Under the pieces are notes generated by a model. It saw only the letters and a program-made list of their open reading frames with translations, ran no database searches and was not told the DNA's origin. Shown in pieces: positions 42,559-55,100 of a DNA stretch of 64,000 nt; the first letter of the stretch is position 1; every line of letters starts with the position of its first letter. The DNA is from Gloeopeniophorella convolvens (taxonomy: Eukaryota; Basidiomycota; Agaricomycetes; Russulales). Made by a program: the position numbers and the translations under genes. Where the stretch lies: the NCBI GenBank assembly GCA_022496205.1, contig WTXD01000042.1, forward strand, positions 167,078 to 231,077, read 5' to 3'.

Positions 42559-45500
42559 AGCGCGAGTCCCCTAAGCTGGAGGACGACTCGCCGAGTATTG
42601 CCGCGTCCATTGCCCATATGGCGCCAAGTGTTTCCATTCTCGGTACATACACACCGGACTGTTCGGTGAACATTTGTAGTTCGACTAGCGCAGATTGTAT
42701 TCCCGCTCTCGACCCCGCTCCCCTACCATCTACATTGGCCTCAGAGATGAACATTCCTGTAGATAATTTGAATTCGTGTACCATTCCGGAAATTGGGAAG
42801 TCCGATCCTTCCCATTTCCATATATACATAAAGTTATTGGGCAAAAGACGTAGTGATACGTTACCAGCTATGGTGGACTCCGGGGCTACGGCGTTGTTCC
42901 TGGACCGCCATTACGTGAAGAAACGCCGGATGCTAGAAGTTCCACTAGCCAAGCCGATCCTTGTCAGAAACATCGATGGCGGGTGACATAACGCATAAAG
43001 TCACCCTAACCTTAAAAGTTGGCGACTACGACAAACGTGTCGAGTTCCTCGTAACGGATCTGGGTCCTGAGAAATGCATTCTCGGACTTCCTTGGCTAAG
43101 GGATGTGAACCCTAGCATCAACTGGAAGAACGGCACTATGGACATTCACTCCAATAGCGCGGAATCTACCGCTGAGGGTGTTAATGATCCAGTAGAGCCA
43201 CAGGTCTTCCGCATCGCTGCAAATCGCATGCAAAGGCGGACATTCCTGGCGAACAAGGTCCTGGAACATTCTACGGACGAACTGTGGTGTGATGCAGGCT
43301 TCACCTACTCGCAAGCAATAGCGGAGAAATCCGCTCGCGAAAAGAAGAAGCGCACATTTGCAGACATCGTGCCAAAAGAATACCACGACTTCGCAAAAGT
43401 TTTCTCCGAGGAAGAATCCTCCCGGCTCCCTGAGCATCAGCCATGGGATCACACCATCGATATCGAACCCGGTGCCAAAATGCACTGGAAAACGAGGGTG
43501 TATCCGATGAGTCCTCCAGAAGCGAAACTTCTCGATGAGTTTATCGAGGACCAAAGTAAAAAGGGGTATATCGTGCCATCCAAGTCACCGATGGCCTCGC
43601 CTGTCTTCTTTATCAAGAAGAAGGACGGTAAACTCCGATTGGTCCAAGATTACAAGAAGCTCAATGCGATTACGATCAAAAATCGCTATCCACTTCCACT
43701 CGCTTCGGACATCATCAATCGGCTCAAAGGAGCAAAGTACTTCACAAAGTTCGATGTACATTGGGGCTACAACAACATTCGTATCAAAGAAGGAGACGAA
43801 TGGAAGGTGGCGTTCTCTACGTCACGAGGACTATTCGAGCCGAAAGTCATGTTCTTCGGCATGTCGAATAGCCCCGCCACCTTCCAAGCCCTAATGAACT
43901 CGGTATTCGCGGATCTAATCGCGCAAGGAAAAGTCGCCGTCTATCTAGACGACATCCTCATCTATACACAAGACATGGAAAGCCACCGTGTCATTGTTAG
44001 AGAGGTATTAAAGCGACTTTGCGATCACGATCTCTTCCTCCGCCCGGAGAAGTGCGAATTCCATTCAGAACGCATGGAGTACCTCGGGATGGTAATCACC
44101 CCCGGAAAGGTGAGCATGGACCCTGCCAAGGTTCATGCGGTGAAGGAGTGGCCGACACCAATGACCCTGAAAGACGTTCGGGCATTCGTCGGCTTCGCAA
44201 ACTTCTATCGCCGGTTCGTGAAAGACTTTGCTAAGATAGCGCGTCCTCTTCACGACCTCACAAAGAAGAATACCCCCTGGACATGGGAAGCAGCACAGTG
44301 TGATGCGTTCGAGTACCTCAAGGCTAGGTTCTGTGAAGAGCCAATCCTGGCCATCTATGATGAAACCAGACCTACCCGCCTTGAAACCGACGCCTCTGGA
44401 TACGCTATTGGTGGAATACTCAGTCAAAAGTTAGAGGACGGTCGATGGCATCCGATCGCGTATCGCTCCGGCTCAATGTCAGAAGCCGAGCGCAATTACG
44501 AGATCTACGACCGTGAGATGCTCGGAGTCATCCGAGCCCTCGAAGACTGGCGACACTTCCTGGAAGGACTTCCTGAACCGTTTGAGTTGGTGACCGACCA
44601 CAAAAACATCACGTGGTGGGCACAACGAAACGACTTGAACTGACGACAAGCACGTTGGGCTCTATTCTTGAGCCGGTTCGACTTTGTAGTAAAATACAAA
44701 CAAGGAAGCTCCATGCAGGCAGACACCCTGAGTAGATTCCCCACCGATGAAGTCCAAGACAAGGACAATAATCGGGGAGTCCAAGTGCTAAGTAAAAAGC
44801 ACTTCCATAATATTGCTGCGGACCATTTCCGCCTTACGTTAGGCAGTTCCCTTGAAGGTCGTATCCGTGAATCAAGTGCGCGCGAAGCGGACGTCGTCGC
44901 CGGTCTAAAGTCTATAGACCAAAGCGCTCCACGTGCACTCACGGACGGAACCCTTCTGTGGGAAGAAGTAGACGGCCTAGTATATTACCAGGGAAAACTA
45001 TATGTCCCCAAAGACAGAGACCTGAGACATGACGTGGTACAACTGTGCCATGACTCGGTCACTGCCGGACATCCCGGTAAAAATGGGACGATCGAGCTCG
45101 TCCAACGCCACTTCTGGTGGCCCCGCATGACGACCTTCATATCGAAGTACGTCGAAGGATGCGACAAGTGTCAGAGGTACCGAATCGATAACCATCCTCC
45201 GGCCTCCCTTCAACCGATGCCAATTCCGGACGGGCCCTGGCAGACCATTGGGGTAGACCTCATTGGTCCCCTGCCAGTGTCGGATGGCAAAGACGCCATT
45301 CTGACGGTCGTGGACCACTATAGCAAGCAGGTCCACCTCTACCCCGTCACCACGGAAATCACGGCTGAAGGTGTCGCAAACGTGTACTTCGACCACGTCT
45401 TCCCGTTGCACGGGATCCCCAAGAAGATCGTCTCAGATCGGGGTCCTCAGTTCGCAGTGCGGACAATGCGGGCCGTATACAAACGGTTGGGCATAGATGC

Positions 45501-46386
45501 CGGCTTCACAACCGCCTATCATCCACAAGCCAATGGCCAGACAGAGCGCAAGAATCAAGAGGTAGAGCAATACCTCCGGCTCTATGTCGATAAGCGCCAG
45601 GATGATTGGACCCGGTATCTTCCTACTGCGGAATTCGTGATGAACTCTAGATTGAGTTCAGCATCCGACCATACTCCGTTCGAAGTCATGTATGGGTATA
45701 CTCCGGACTTCACGATTCCAGTAGGACGAGCAAGCGGCATTCCCCGCTTAGATCACCGTCTGCAAGAGCTGACGCGTGTCCGTAAGGACGCAGAGGCTGC
45801 GCTTCGCTTAAGTAAGCAGCGCATGACAGGCAAGGAGCAGACACGTAAACCTCGCGACTTCAATGTCGGAGATAAGGTCTGGCTCCAGGCAAAGAACATC
45901 AAAATCCACCAGCCTTCACGGAAGCTGGGCCCGAAGCAACTCGGCCCTTTCACCGTGAAAGAAAAGCTGTCGGATCTAGATTATCGCCTGGATCTCCCCC
46001 CTGCCCTTAAGATCCACGATGTATTCCATGTGGATCGCCTCTCGCCTTACAAAGGCAACGAAGTCAACGGCCTGACTCCGCCACCTCCCGATCCAGTAAT
46101 CGTGGAAGGAGAAGAAGAGTACGAAGTGGAACGCGTTCTCAACGCAAAGATGTTCCGCAATCAACTCCGATTCCTCGTGCGGTGGAAGGGGTATGGCGAA
46201 GGCGAAGACACGTGGGAGCCAGCCAAAAACCTGGAGCACGCATCGGAAGCTGTACAAGAATTCTACAGCCGCAATCCGGGCGCGCCTCGCAAGTTGGCTG
46301 CGATCTCCTACGCGTCCATGCCATGGCAATCGCCATACAAGTTCACACAGGATCCAAATGTCGAAGACGTGGACGCTCGACCCTGA
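42540..46386 (+). pseudogene. Ty3/gypsy pol with chromodomain integrase (Gypsy-1), nearly complete
   Basis: Domains in order: aspartic protease (VDSGATALF at about 42874), reverse transcriptase (FDVHWGYNNI at about 43752, catalytic YLDD at about 43943), RNase H (LETDASG at about 44380), integrase zinc finger (HPGKNGT...CDKCQRY, about 45070-45180), and integrase core with VDLIGPL (45255), SDRGPQF (45437) and NGQTERKN (45530). A C-terminal chromodomain (FLVRWKGYGEGEDTWEP, about 46170-46220) follows, and the stop is at 46384. This is the layout of chromoviruses. Defects are a frame change at about 42975-42985 between protease and the remainder, and one in-frame TGA at 44641-44643 where CGA would keep the frame. 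Otherwise it is intact and fairly young. Confidence 0.9.
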
Positions 46387-46398
46387 AGACGGGGGTAA

Positions 46399-46880
46399 TG
46401 TCACGGACGCGTCTTTTCGAAGGATTCCTGGACCACCTAGCAGGCTTGAGCCTTCACTGCTAGCTGAGTAATCGAAGAAGTGCTAAAAGTACATATTCCA
46501 CGGGAATTATTTCCTTTGCGTTAGGTGCAGGCTTACATAAGCTGCACATGACATCTCGTGACTCGTCTCGTGAGATATTAGGGTTAGAATGGGCTAGAAG
46601 GGCCTAGAGGCCATGAACTTTGGGTTGTGACGTCATGGTGACGTCAGTAGTCTAGATTGTGCTGCGCATGATGTCATCGCTGAGTGAGCATGACGTAGTG
46701 TGGGAAACTGGCTTAGTGAGCGTGAGTAAGGTGCATCAGTCAGCACCAAGTCGCTCAGTCAGCAGCTGCGGAGTCGCTTAGTAAGCGCTCCTCTAGTAGT
46801 ATATAAACCCATGTAGTTGCGCACTTAGGTCCTCAGACTTTCCTCTTGAGGACCAGGTAAGAGTGCCAACAGCCTCTCTG
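46399..46880 (+). mobile_element. 3' LTR of Gypsy-1 (right border approximate)
   Basis: Immediately after the pol stop a purine tract (GACGGGGGTAA) leads into TGTCACGGACGCG at 46399. A promoter-like TAGTATATAAACCC lies near 46795, followed by GGTCCTCAGACT as in LTR C. The exact right end could not be set because no second copy exists in the window; no matching 5' LTR is seen upstream of gag. Confidence 0.65.
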
Positions 46881-47074
46881 TAGTAGTACTACGATTCTAA
46901 TCTTGAGGACCAGCTTCTTCTACAGTTTGACTCAGTCGCTGCTGCCTTGCATAAAGGTAGCCAAGTTAGCGATCGCTCCTGTGTTGCTGGTTGGCGCAAG
47001 ACTTTAGCTCTGCGCGAACGCCTCGCCGGTTGTCTCAACAACCTTTCTTTGACCGTACTGGTGTTGTGCGGAGT

Positions 47075-48890
47075 TGGAGCTCCCGCCACAAGGAGTTGAT
47101 ACGGCAACAGTGGGACTGGCCGGGCCTTAACGAGTTTGTCAAAAACTACGTTAATGGATGCGCCGACTGCCAAGCGCTGAAAGTCCGGACCAATCGGCAG
47201 AAACCGGAACTCATGCCGATCTATGCCGACCCGGATGCAGGTCCGTTCCAGACCGTGTCGATGGACTTTATTGTCAAACTCCCGATATCTCGCGGCTTCG
47301 ATTCTATTCTTGTGATCGTTGACCACGATTGCACGAAGGGTGCGGTATTCATACCCTGCAACGAAACGATCACAGCCGAAGGTGTGGCGAAGTTATATCT
47401 GGACAACGTCTATCGCCAATTTGGACTACCGCGCCGTATCATCTCTGATCGTGACCCTCGTTTCGCATCTTCCTTCACTCGCGAGCTGTGCCGACGCCTG
47501 GGCATCAGCCAAAACATCTCCACAGCCTACCACCCCCAGACCGACGGACAGACTGAGCGCGTCAACCAGCAGCTCGAACAGTATCTACGGTTCTGGGTGA
47601 ACGGCAGACAGGATGACTGGGCCGACTGGCTCCCATTCGCAGAATTCTCGCATAACTCCTGGAAAAGCGCCGCGACGAAACTCTCCCCATTCGAAGCCCT
47701 GATGGGCTATCACCCTCATTCTGACTGGCCGATAGGAACGGCCTCATCGATACCCCAGATTACCGATCAACTGGAACTGCTGTGCAGTCACCGCCTTGCT
47801 GTGCGAGAAGCTCTAGAATGGACAGCTGACATGATGAAGCGGAAAGCCGGTGGTTAGCTACCTACGTTGACGGAAGGGGACCTTGTGTGGCTCGAAGGAA
47901 GTCACTTACCAACAGCGTACCCAACGCTGAAGTTGGCTCCCCGACGCCATGGTCCTTTCTGCATCGTACGGAAACTGTCCCCGGTGACGTTCCAGCTGGA
48001 ACTTCCCCCATCGATGAAGATTCACGACGTCTTTCACGTGTCCCACCTTCTTCCTTATCGCGAGACACGGGAACACGGAGAGAACTTTCCCCGTCCTCCA
48101 CCTGATCTTATCGAAGGAGAAGAAGAGTATGAAGTCGAATCCATTCGAAACTCTTGTTTCTTCCGCCGTCAGCTGCAGTACCTCGTTGTCACGACTTGTA
48201 CGATACTTTTTCTTTTTCTTTCTTATCTTCCCAGTTCCTGTACGATACGAACTCCGTTCCGGTTCGATGACTCGGGGACACTTATCTTTCACTCGTCATA
48301 CGATTCCTCCATACTTCTTGACACGCCCCTTATGCCATTGGACCCCTACTGTACTTCTACCTAGGAGACCCACCTTGAGTCCGTTCTGACTCGGTATGAC
48401 TCGATACTAGGACATTATGTAAACCGTTTCTCTTATAGTACTTAAGGCGCAGCAGTTGTACTCTAAGGCCTTAAGCCTGTTCTCCTTTGTCAATCGACGA
48501 GGTTACCAGGGAATCCGCGTGAGGGACTTGTTCGCCCAAGCATCGCGAGGTCTTCAGCTTTGAACTCGACGTACCGGAGGCCGATTGCCTCCAAGCTTCA
48601 GACATCACGTCTTATCCAGGATCCCGTGCACATTCACGTGCGCCTTCGAGGACCGGCTCACATCGAGACCGACTCACCGAACCTCGCTCGTCTCAGCCCT
48701 CACCAGCTCCACTCGCGCTGGCTCAGGCCGTAACACTCGTGAAATGGAAGGGCTACCCAGACTCGGACAATGAGTGGATCGCAGCATCTGACGTTCACGC
48801 AGACGACCTGCTGACCCTCTATCACACGGAACATCCTGACGCCGCAGGACCGGCGTCCGATACCCTATCTAAGCGCCGTGGTCGACGCTG
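47075..48890 (+). pseudogene. Ty3/gypsy integrase with chromodomain (Gypsy-3), 5'-truncated and split by LTR D
   Basis: The frame enters inside the integrase zinc finger (QQWDWPGLNEFVKNYVNGC...C). It runs through the core with VSMDFIVKLP (47258), ISDRDPRF (47440) and TDGQTERVNQQ (47540), to a C-terminal SH3-like/GPF region and a chromodomain. A TAG at 47855-47857 interrupts the frame. An LTR D insertion (48187-48735) splits the chromodomain between RRQLQYLV and KWKGYPDSDNEW. The frame ends at a TGA near 48891, followed by a polypurine run (AAGAGGGGGG). RT and everything upstream are missing. Confidence 0.88.
48187..48735 (+). mobile_element. Solo LTR, family D, TSD CTCGT
   Basis: Complete LTR D with CTCGT at 48182-48186 and 48736-48740. 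It lies in the chromodomain coding sequence of Gypsy-3, which resumes directly after it. Confidence 0.94.
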
Positions 48891-48998
48891 ACTATAAGAG
48901 GGGGGTAATTTTCATCGTCACCCTCAGCGACTTCAGTCACTCTAGCGATCACAACGTTCTACTCGACTTATTACCCATCTCCACTTCCTACTCCTACC

Positions 48999-49830
48999 AT
49001 GTCTCCAGTTCCAACCACCGTCTCTTCCGTCTCCTCCATTGAGTCAAGCTCCCCGGCTCCCCGCCCTATCCCGAACATCGAGTATCTCCGTACCGACACC
49101 GACTCTATTGCCAGCTCGCACCCCCCGACCCCTCCGACCTTCTTCGAGGAGACCATCATGGTCACCGAAGGAGTACGTATTCCTATGCCCGTTCCCATCC
49201 GCTCAGTTTCTGCCAGCGTCGTTACACCTTCGAGCCCGAAGGTAGAAGCGGTAACAGTGGAAGCAGAGCCGACAAACCCTCGAGTCGAAGGGTCAGCCAC
49301 CATTCTCGCCCAGTTCGTCCCGGCCTCAACGCTGCCGAGGACTGGCACCCCCATCGGTCCTACTCACGTTGTTGTGGGAAATACGATCATCGACCTAGAC
49401 GAAGAAGAAAGCGAGAGGAAGCGCGTCAAGGGACGCAACCAGGACTACCTGGACCATCTTATCACCGCGACGTTCGAGGACACGGGGTTCAACTGGGACC
49501 TCAAGTCAGTTCGTCTAACTGACATGAAGGCCCAGTTGTCCAAACGGTTCTACGAACGTATTGACGACTGCTCGGCCACACGCTGATACGCTCTGACGAC
49601 GGACTACCGGAAGGGCATGATCGCCGAGCTGAGCCAGGAGCTCATGCTTGTTCTCACTCGCTTGGCCGACCAAGCCTACCAAGCACTACGCCTGAAAAAT
49701 CCACGACTCCCGCGCGACCTCCTTTCCGAAGGTTTCTTTCGAAACAACCAGCACGTCATCACATCCGAGACCATCCGTTCGAAGTACGACGGACGACTCA
49801 TCATCGCTCCCTGGGTAAAGAAGGTCACTG
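48999..49830 (+). pseudogene. Gag-like or accessory ORF of a Ty3 element, broken
   Basis: The ATG at 48999 (good context, preceded by a C-rich leader) opens 195 codons: a Ser/Pro/Thr-rich half, then GNTIIDLDEEESERKRVKGRNQDYL and a helical stretch. A TGA at 49584-49586 is followed in the same frame by RKGMIAELSQELMLVLTRLADQAY and further residues to 49830, where the Copia element begins. It lies just after the Gypsy-3 polypurine tract. It is either a third ORF of that element or the N-terminal gag of another. No capsid motif is certain. Confidence 0.5.
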
Positions 49831-50316
49831 TGTTGAGACGGACAGTGTCCTGGCGGCTCTGATTAGATTAGATATGGACCTAATGATCAAGGACTATCTT
49901 ATCTTGTGTACATAATGTTCTAGACTTAAGGCTGTGCTCAGCCCCACATTCGTTTCCATGATTCTGGACTATTCTAGGGCATTCTATGACCCACCTTGTA
50001 CTCCGGTACCCACTCTTACTCCGTTTCATGTGGGTCTCCTAGGCTTTCTAAGCAGTGTTTATCACATGCTATCTGTCGCTCCTTACTGTATATAAGGACC
50101 TCTTTCTTCGCCTCTGTAGCCTCAGTCTTTTGACCTTCTCTGACTGAGGCAAGTACACTACCGCTCCTTTCACTTCTACCTTATGCTTACCCTACCTTGT
50201 AGCGTCACTCTGTGTCCTTCAGGTATTGCACTAATGTATAAGTCTTTTGACCTTCTCTGACTGAGCGTCACTCTGTGTCCTTCAGTTGTCACTCCACCCT
50301 CTGCTGCGCTTCAACA
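49831..50316 (+). repeat. 5' LTR of the Copia element
   Basis: TGTTGAGACGGACAG to GCTTCAACA, 486 bp, with TATATAAGGACC near 50090. It carries an extra A (CCATGATTCTGG) relative to the 3' LTR. Confidence 0.94.
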
Positions 50317-50328
50317 GGTTATGGGCCC
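50317..50328 (+). promoter_or_regulatory. Primer binding site, GGTTATGGGCCC (initiator tRNA half-site)
   Basis: It begins exactly at the LTR border. The sequence is complementary to the GGGCCCAUAACC anticodon stem-loop of eukaryotic initiator methionine tRNA, as in Drosophila copia, which primes from a cleaved half tRNA. Confidence 0.7.
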
Positions 50329-51197
50329 TGCCTAAATACCTTGCACTGAAGATCTACACAAGCTCCCTTGACAAGACACCGCATCTTTACTCCCAACAAG
50401 GCGAGCCTCTGTTCCATTCTATCCTTCCTCCTTCCCTGGCTAGGCCATGGGATTGTGCATAGCACTTGGGTCTTAACCAGACTTCCTACAAGCTGTGGGA
50501 CGGAGCGTGGCGACGCAGAACCACAGTGAGCTTCCTCACCTCACAGTGCGCACTACAGTACTTTTACTATACACTACTGTACATGTTCCTGGGGAAACCC
50601 ACCAGCGTGCAGTAGTCAGCCGCTGTGTGTGGAGCCAGAAGAGCGGCCCTTATGGCCCCTTAGGCAAGCAGGGGGGAAGCCCCTTGTGATGCTTTTTGGC
50701 TAGTGAACGGTTGGCCGTCTGCCCTTAAGTGGTGTGTATAACAAGGCGGGGAACACCACCCTAGACCTTGCGCCTGTTACAACTGCGCTACCCTACTATA
50801 CAGTAGTACATAGGGATGAGCCTCACAGTTCACCTCTGCATGAACCAGCATCAGTACCAGGTCCTTTGACCATTGGGAAACAGAGCGCCATGCATGTAGA
50901 ACAAATTGGACCCCCTTATCCACTGGCCCAATCATCTAGGCCTTAAGTAGAGACTCCCCCAAAGCGCATAGATGGGCTATTTCAATGCCGTCTCTATGGT
51001 CGTGCCGGGTGGCTCATCTCTACAGTGGATTACCTTACAAAGTACATTACAAAGTCGCACATCATGGGCTCTGAGGACTGGTCATTATGATCAGTGGTAC
51101 AAGTTCACATGCGCAGGAGGCATCTACATCTTCTCTGCACCAGCACTGTTGCTGACTGCTCCTCGGCAACAGACCTTACCATCGCACTTTTGACAAC
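50329..51197 (+). other. Copia leader region
   Basis: Untranslated leader between the primer site and gag. No frame of interest; contains several short frames without motifs. The length of about 0.9 kb is long for a Copia leader. Confidence 0.6.
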
Positions 51198-52079
51198 ATG
51201 TCGACACCTCCCTCTCCATCTGCTTTTCTCCCTGCGCAGTCACCGCCACCAACTGCATCCCTTCCTGCCTCCACCTCGTCCTTGAAACTTAACCTCAAGG
51301 ACATGAAGCTCACGCCTAATCCAGGCAACAAATTTGAGGGCTCCAACTGGAACGAGTGGTCTACCTCGTTCAAAGGCCTCCTCATGATGGCCAACCTTGG
51401 TGGGCTCTTGGAGCTCAAAGAAATGCCGTCCCATGCCACCCAAGAAGACTGGGACACGGCCCAAGGCGTCATGAAGGGATACTTTATGTCCCACATGGCC
51501 TACACCATCTGGAGCTCCATTGAGAGCGACGCCACTTACCCTACAGTGGCTCACAAGTGGGGCAAGCTTAGGGAAACCTATGCGGGCGTTGGGGCCACTA
51601 CGGCCTTCAACAACTGGGTCAGCTTGACCCAAGCGCGGCTGGACGACTCCAAGCCAATGACACCTCAGCTCAATGAGCTAACGCGCTGAGAACAACCTCA
51701 CCTCTGCGGGCATGGGGGTCTCTGACCTCTAGTTCTGCCTCATCCTCCTCCAGGCCATGCCGGCGTCATACGACACGGTGGCCTCCACCATCCTCGCTGC
51801 CAGCTTGCCCTCAAAGCTGGAGCACGACAACATTGCGCAAACAATCCTCAATGAGGAAACGCGCCGTCAGTCCAATGGCTCTCTAACGCGGCCAGGGCGC
51901 CCATCAAGGGCAAGGGTGACAAACCCAAGAAAAAGGATGTGACTTGCCACTACTGCAAGAAAAAAGGTCACATCCGCCCTGATTGCCGCAAGCTGAAGAA
52001 GGACATTGAGGATGGAAAGGTGGATGCCAAGGGCAACAAGGTGGCGGACATAACAAGTCCGCCAACGCGCATGTACTAG
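51198..52079 (+). pseudogene. Copia gag, frameshifted
   Basis: The ATG at 51198 opens a Ser/Pro-rich start and a UBN2-like capsid region (FEGSNWNEWSTSFKGLL, about residues 50-70, and KWGKLRETYAG). A TGA at 51687-51689 and a frame change follow. The remaining capsid appears in another frame (ASYDTVASTILAASLP, from 51757) and shifts again near 51890 to a basic segment. That segment carries a CX2CX4HX4C zinc knuckle (CHYCKKKGHIRPDC, about 51945-51985). A TAG ends it at 52077-52079. All pieces of a normal Copia gag are present but in three frames. Confidence 0.88.
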
Positions 52080-52129
52080 TACCTACCACCGCCACTATTC
52101 AGGAGGTGGACAATCAACTGCGCGTTTCC

Positions 52130-55100
52130 CTTTATGCCTCTGTGCGATCCCGCTGGATGATGGACTCTGGCGCAACACACCAATCACTCCCTACCGCTCC
52201 GACTTCACAGACTACTCCCTCACCAAAGGCAGTATAAGCCTGGGAGACAACTCTACAGTCGAGCAATGTGGTGTTGGCACCGTCGTCTTCAAAACAGGGC
52301 AGAACTCCGTGATAACCCTCAATAATGTGCTGCATATTCCAAATGTCAAGACACGCTTTATATCTACGCGTGCTCTAGCACAGAAAGGGGCCACTGTCAC
52401 GTTTGAGGAACGCTCCTTTAAAATCTCTGTCAACCAGAGTCATGTTGCAACGGGCTACTTAGAAGGCAACCTTTACTGGTTAGATGCCTCAGTACAGTCC
52501 CTCAATGCACATGTTGGGTCCACTGCCCTCACTTTGGACCTCTGGCATCAGCGCATGGGTCATGTATCATATGAAACCCTAAAGCGCCATGCAGACTCTG
52601 TCAAGGGTCTTGCACTTGATAGCTCAGTCGTGCCCTCTGCTCCTTGTCCGGCTTGTGAATTGGCAAGAGCACACGACTTCCCTTCCCTCACTCCTCCAAA
52701 AAGGCCTCTCGCATTCTAGAGATTGTTCACAGTGATCTTGCGGGGCCTATGCAGAAGGACTCCATCCAAGGTGCCCGGTACACAGCCACTTTCATAGACG
52801 ACTACTCGCGTCACGCAGTTGTCTTTTACCTTAAAACCAAGGATCAGTTTGCTGCAGCCTTCAGGAAGTTCCTAGCATGGGCGGAAACACAAACCGCCCA
52901 ACCGCTAAAGGCTCTGCATTCAGACCGAGGTGGCGAGTACCTGTCGGGCACTGTCAAGGAGATCCTCACGGAGAAGGGAATTGAGCATCACACCACATGC
53001 CAGGGTCGCCTCAGCAGAATGGAAAGCCGAGCGGTTTAACCGCACCATTATGGACAAGGCACTGTCTATGCTACATCATGCTGGACTGTCTTTCGGCTTC
53101 TGGGAATTAGCGGTAGGCGCTGCTGTGCACGTCTATAACCGTACCCCTACCAGAACGCTTGAGTGGCGCACACCCATTGAGCGCTGGAGTGCTGGTCACA
53201 CTCCTGATGTCTCTTACTTTCGCGTCTTCGGATGCTTGGCATATAAACATGTGCCTAGTGACAACGTAGGAAACTCGACGCTAAGGCGATTGAGACCACG
53301 TTTGTTGGGTACGAGTCGGGTTCTAAGGGCTACCGACTATGGAATGGACGTACTCACTCTATTGAAGTGTCCCGCGATGTGACCTTTGATGAGAGCACAT
53401 TCCCATCTAAGCAGAGGCCTGAGCCGTCCTCTACTGTTCTCCAACCAGCCCCAGTTGTCTTACCAGTGCCAACGGTACAACTTGCTATCCCACCGGCGAA
53501 TCCACCGCCTCCACCACCTCCTGTTCCCTCTCCTGCGCCGCCTAATCCGCCTGCAAAGGAAGAAAAACAGGAAGAAAACCCCTTCATTGTACAGCGACCT
53601 GTCACTCCTCCACCTCTATTCAGACAAACACCAGTCCCTCAGACCCCTCAAAGACGCACCACACGGCCAGTTCACCGGCCAGCCGTGGTATCTCCACAAT
53701 GGAGAGACTGGAACCTATAATTCAGCCACCAGTAGTAGATCCACCCCGCCCAACTCCTGAGCAAATGCGGGGGAATGCCGAGCAGCGTAGCCGGCTACTT
53801 AGGGAAATGGATGAGGCTCGGCCTGTGCGGCGCACTGCGCGCCCGCATCGTCCTAACCCCAAGTACTACTCTGGAGATAACGCTGAATTCCGGTCTGGAC
53901 GTCTGGGAATTGCAGAGCTACTTGCAGCTGCAATTGGTGAAGATCCTGCCACTTATAAAGAGGCAATGCGGTCTGAAAACGCGGAGGAATGGACTGAAGC
54001 GTGCCAATATGAAATGGACGCTCTTGCCAAGAACGGCACATGGGAGTTAATGGATCTCCCTGCAGGTCGCAAAGTAGTAAAATCCAAATGGGTTTTCAAG
54101 CTCAAAGCAGATGGACGCTTTCGAGCTCGGTTGGTGGCAAAGGGCTTTACACAAGTCCCTGGGATAGACTACGACGAAACCTTCTCTCCAGTTGCCAGAT
54201 TTGAGTCACTACGACTCTTGCTAGCGTTAGCTGCGCTAGAGGATTGGGAAATCCACCAGATGGACGTCAAGTCGGCGTTCCTTCATGGCAACCTGGATGA
54301 AGAAATCTATATGGAGCAACCACAAGGTTTCGCAGTACCAGGCCAGGAGAACAAGGTCTGCCGCCTTAAAAAGGCAATCTACGGTCTCAAACAAGCTTCA
54401 CGCGCATGGAACTTGCAATTCCATGGAGTTCTTGAGGAACTGGCTTCACGCGCACGGTCTCAGATGCTGGGATCTATGTGTATCTTCAACGTGGGGGGGA
54501 TATAAAAATCATCATTATTCTATACGTTGACGACATCACTTTGATGGGGAACTCCCTATCTGAGGTTACTCGCATCAAGGCTGCTCTTAGTGCGCGCTAT
54601 GAGATGACGGATCTTGGAGAAATCCAGTCCTACCTCGGGGTTCGCATCACTCGCGATCGACCCTTACGCCGCCTAGAGATGACCAGTCTGGATATATCCT
54701 CCACAAGCTGAAGCAATTCAAGCTGGATGGTGCCGATCCTAACCTCACCCCCCTTCCTGCCGGCGCCGAAGTGCACCTTGTCAAGTCAGATAAGGAGGCA
54801 TCCGCTGAAGAGAGACAGTACTATCAATCTCTCATCGGAAGTTTGCTCTATGCAAACCTTGGCACTAGACCGGACATTTCCTTTGCTGTGGGACGCCTTG
54901 CCCAGTACGCAGCAAATCCCTCACCAAAACATCTAAGCCTTGCAAAATATGTCCTCAAATACCTCAAGGGGACTATTAACTATCGCATCCGCTATGATGG
55001 GGCCAATGGGGTCGGACTTTATGGTTACTCCGACTCAAGCTGGGGAGACAACCCAGACGACTATCGTTCCACCTCTGGCTACGTATTCCTTCTAGCAGAA

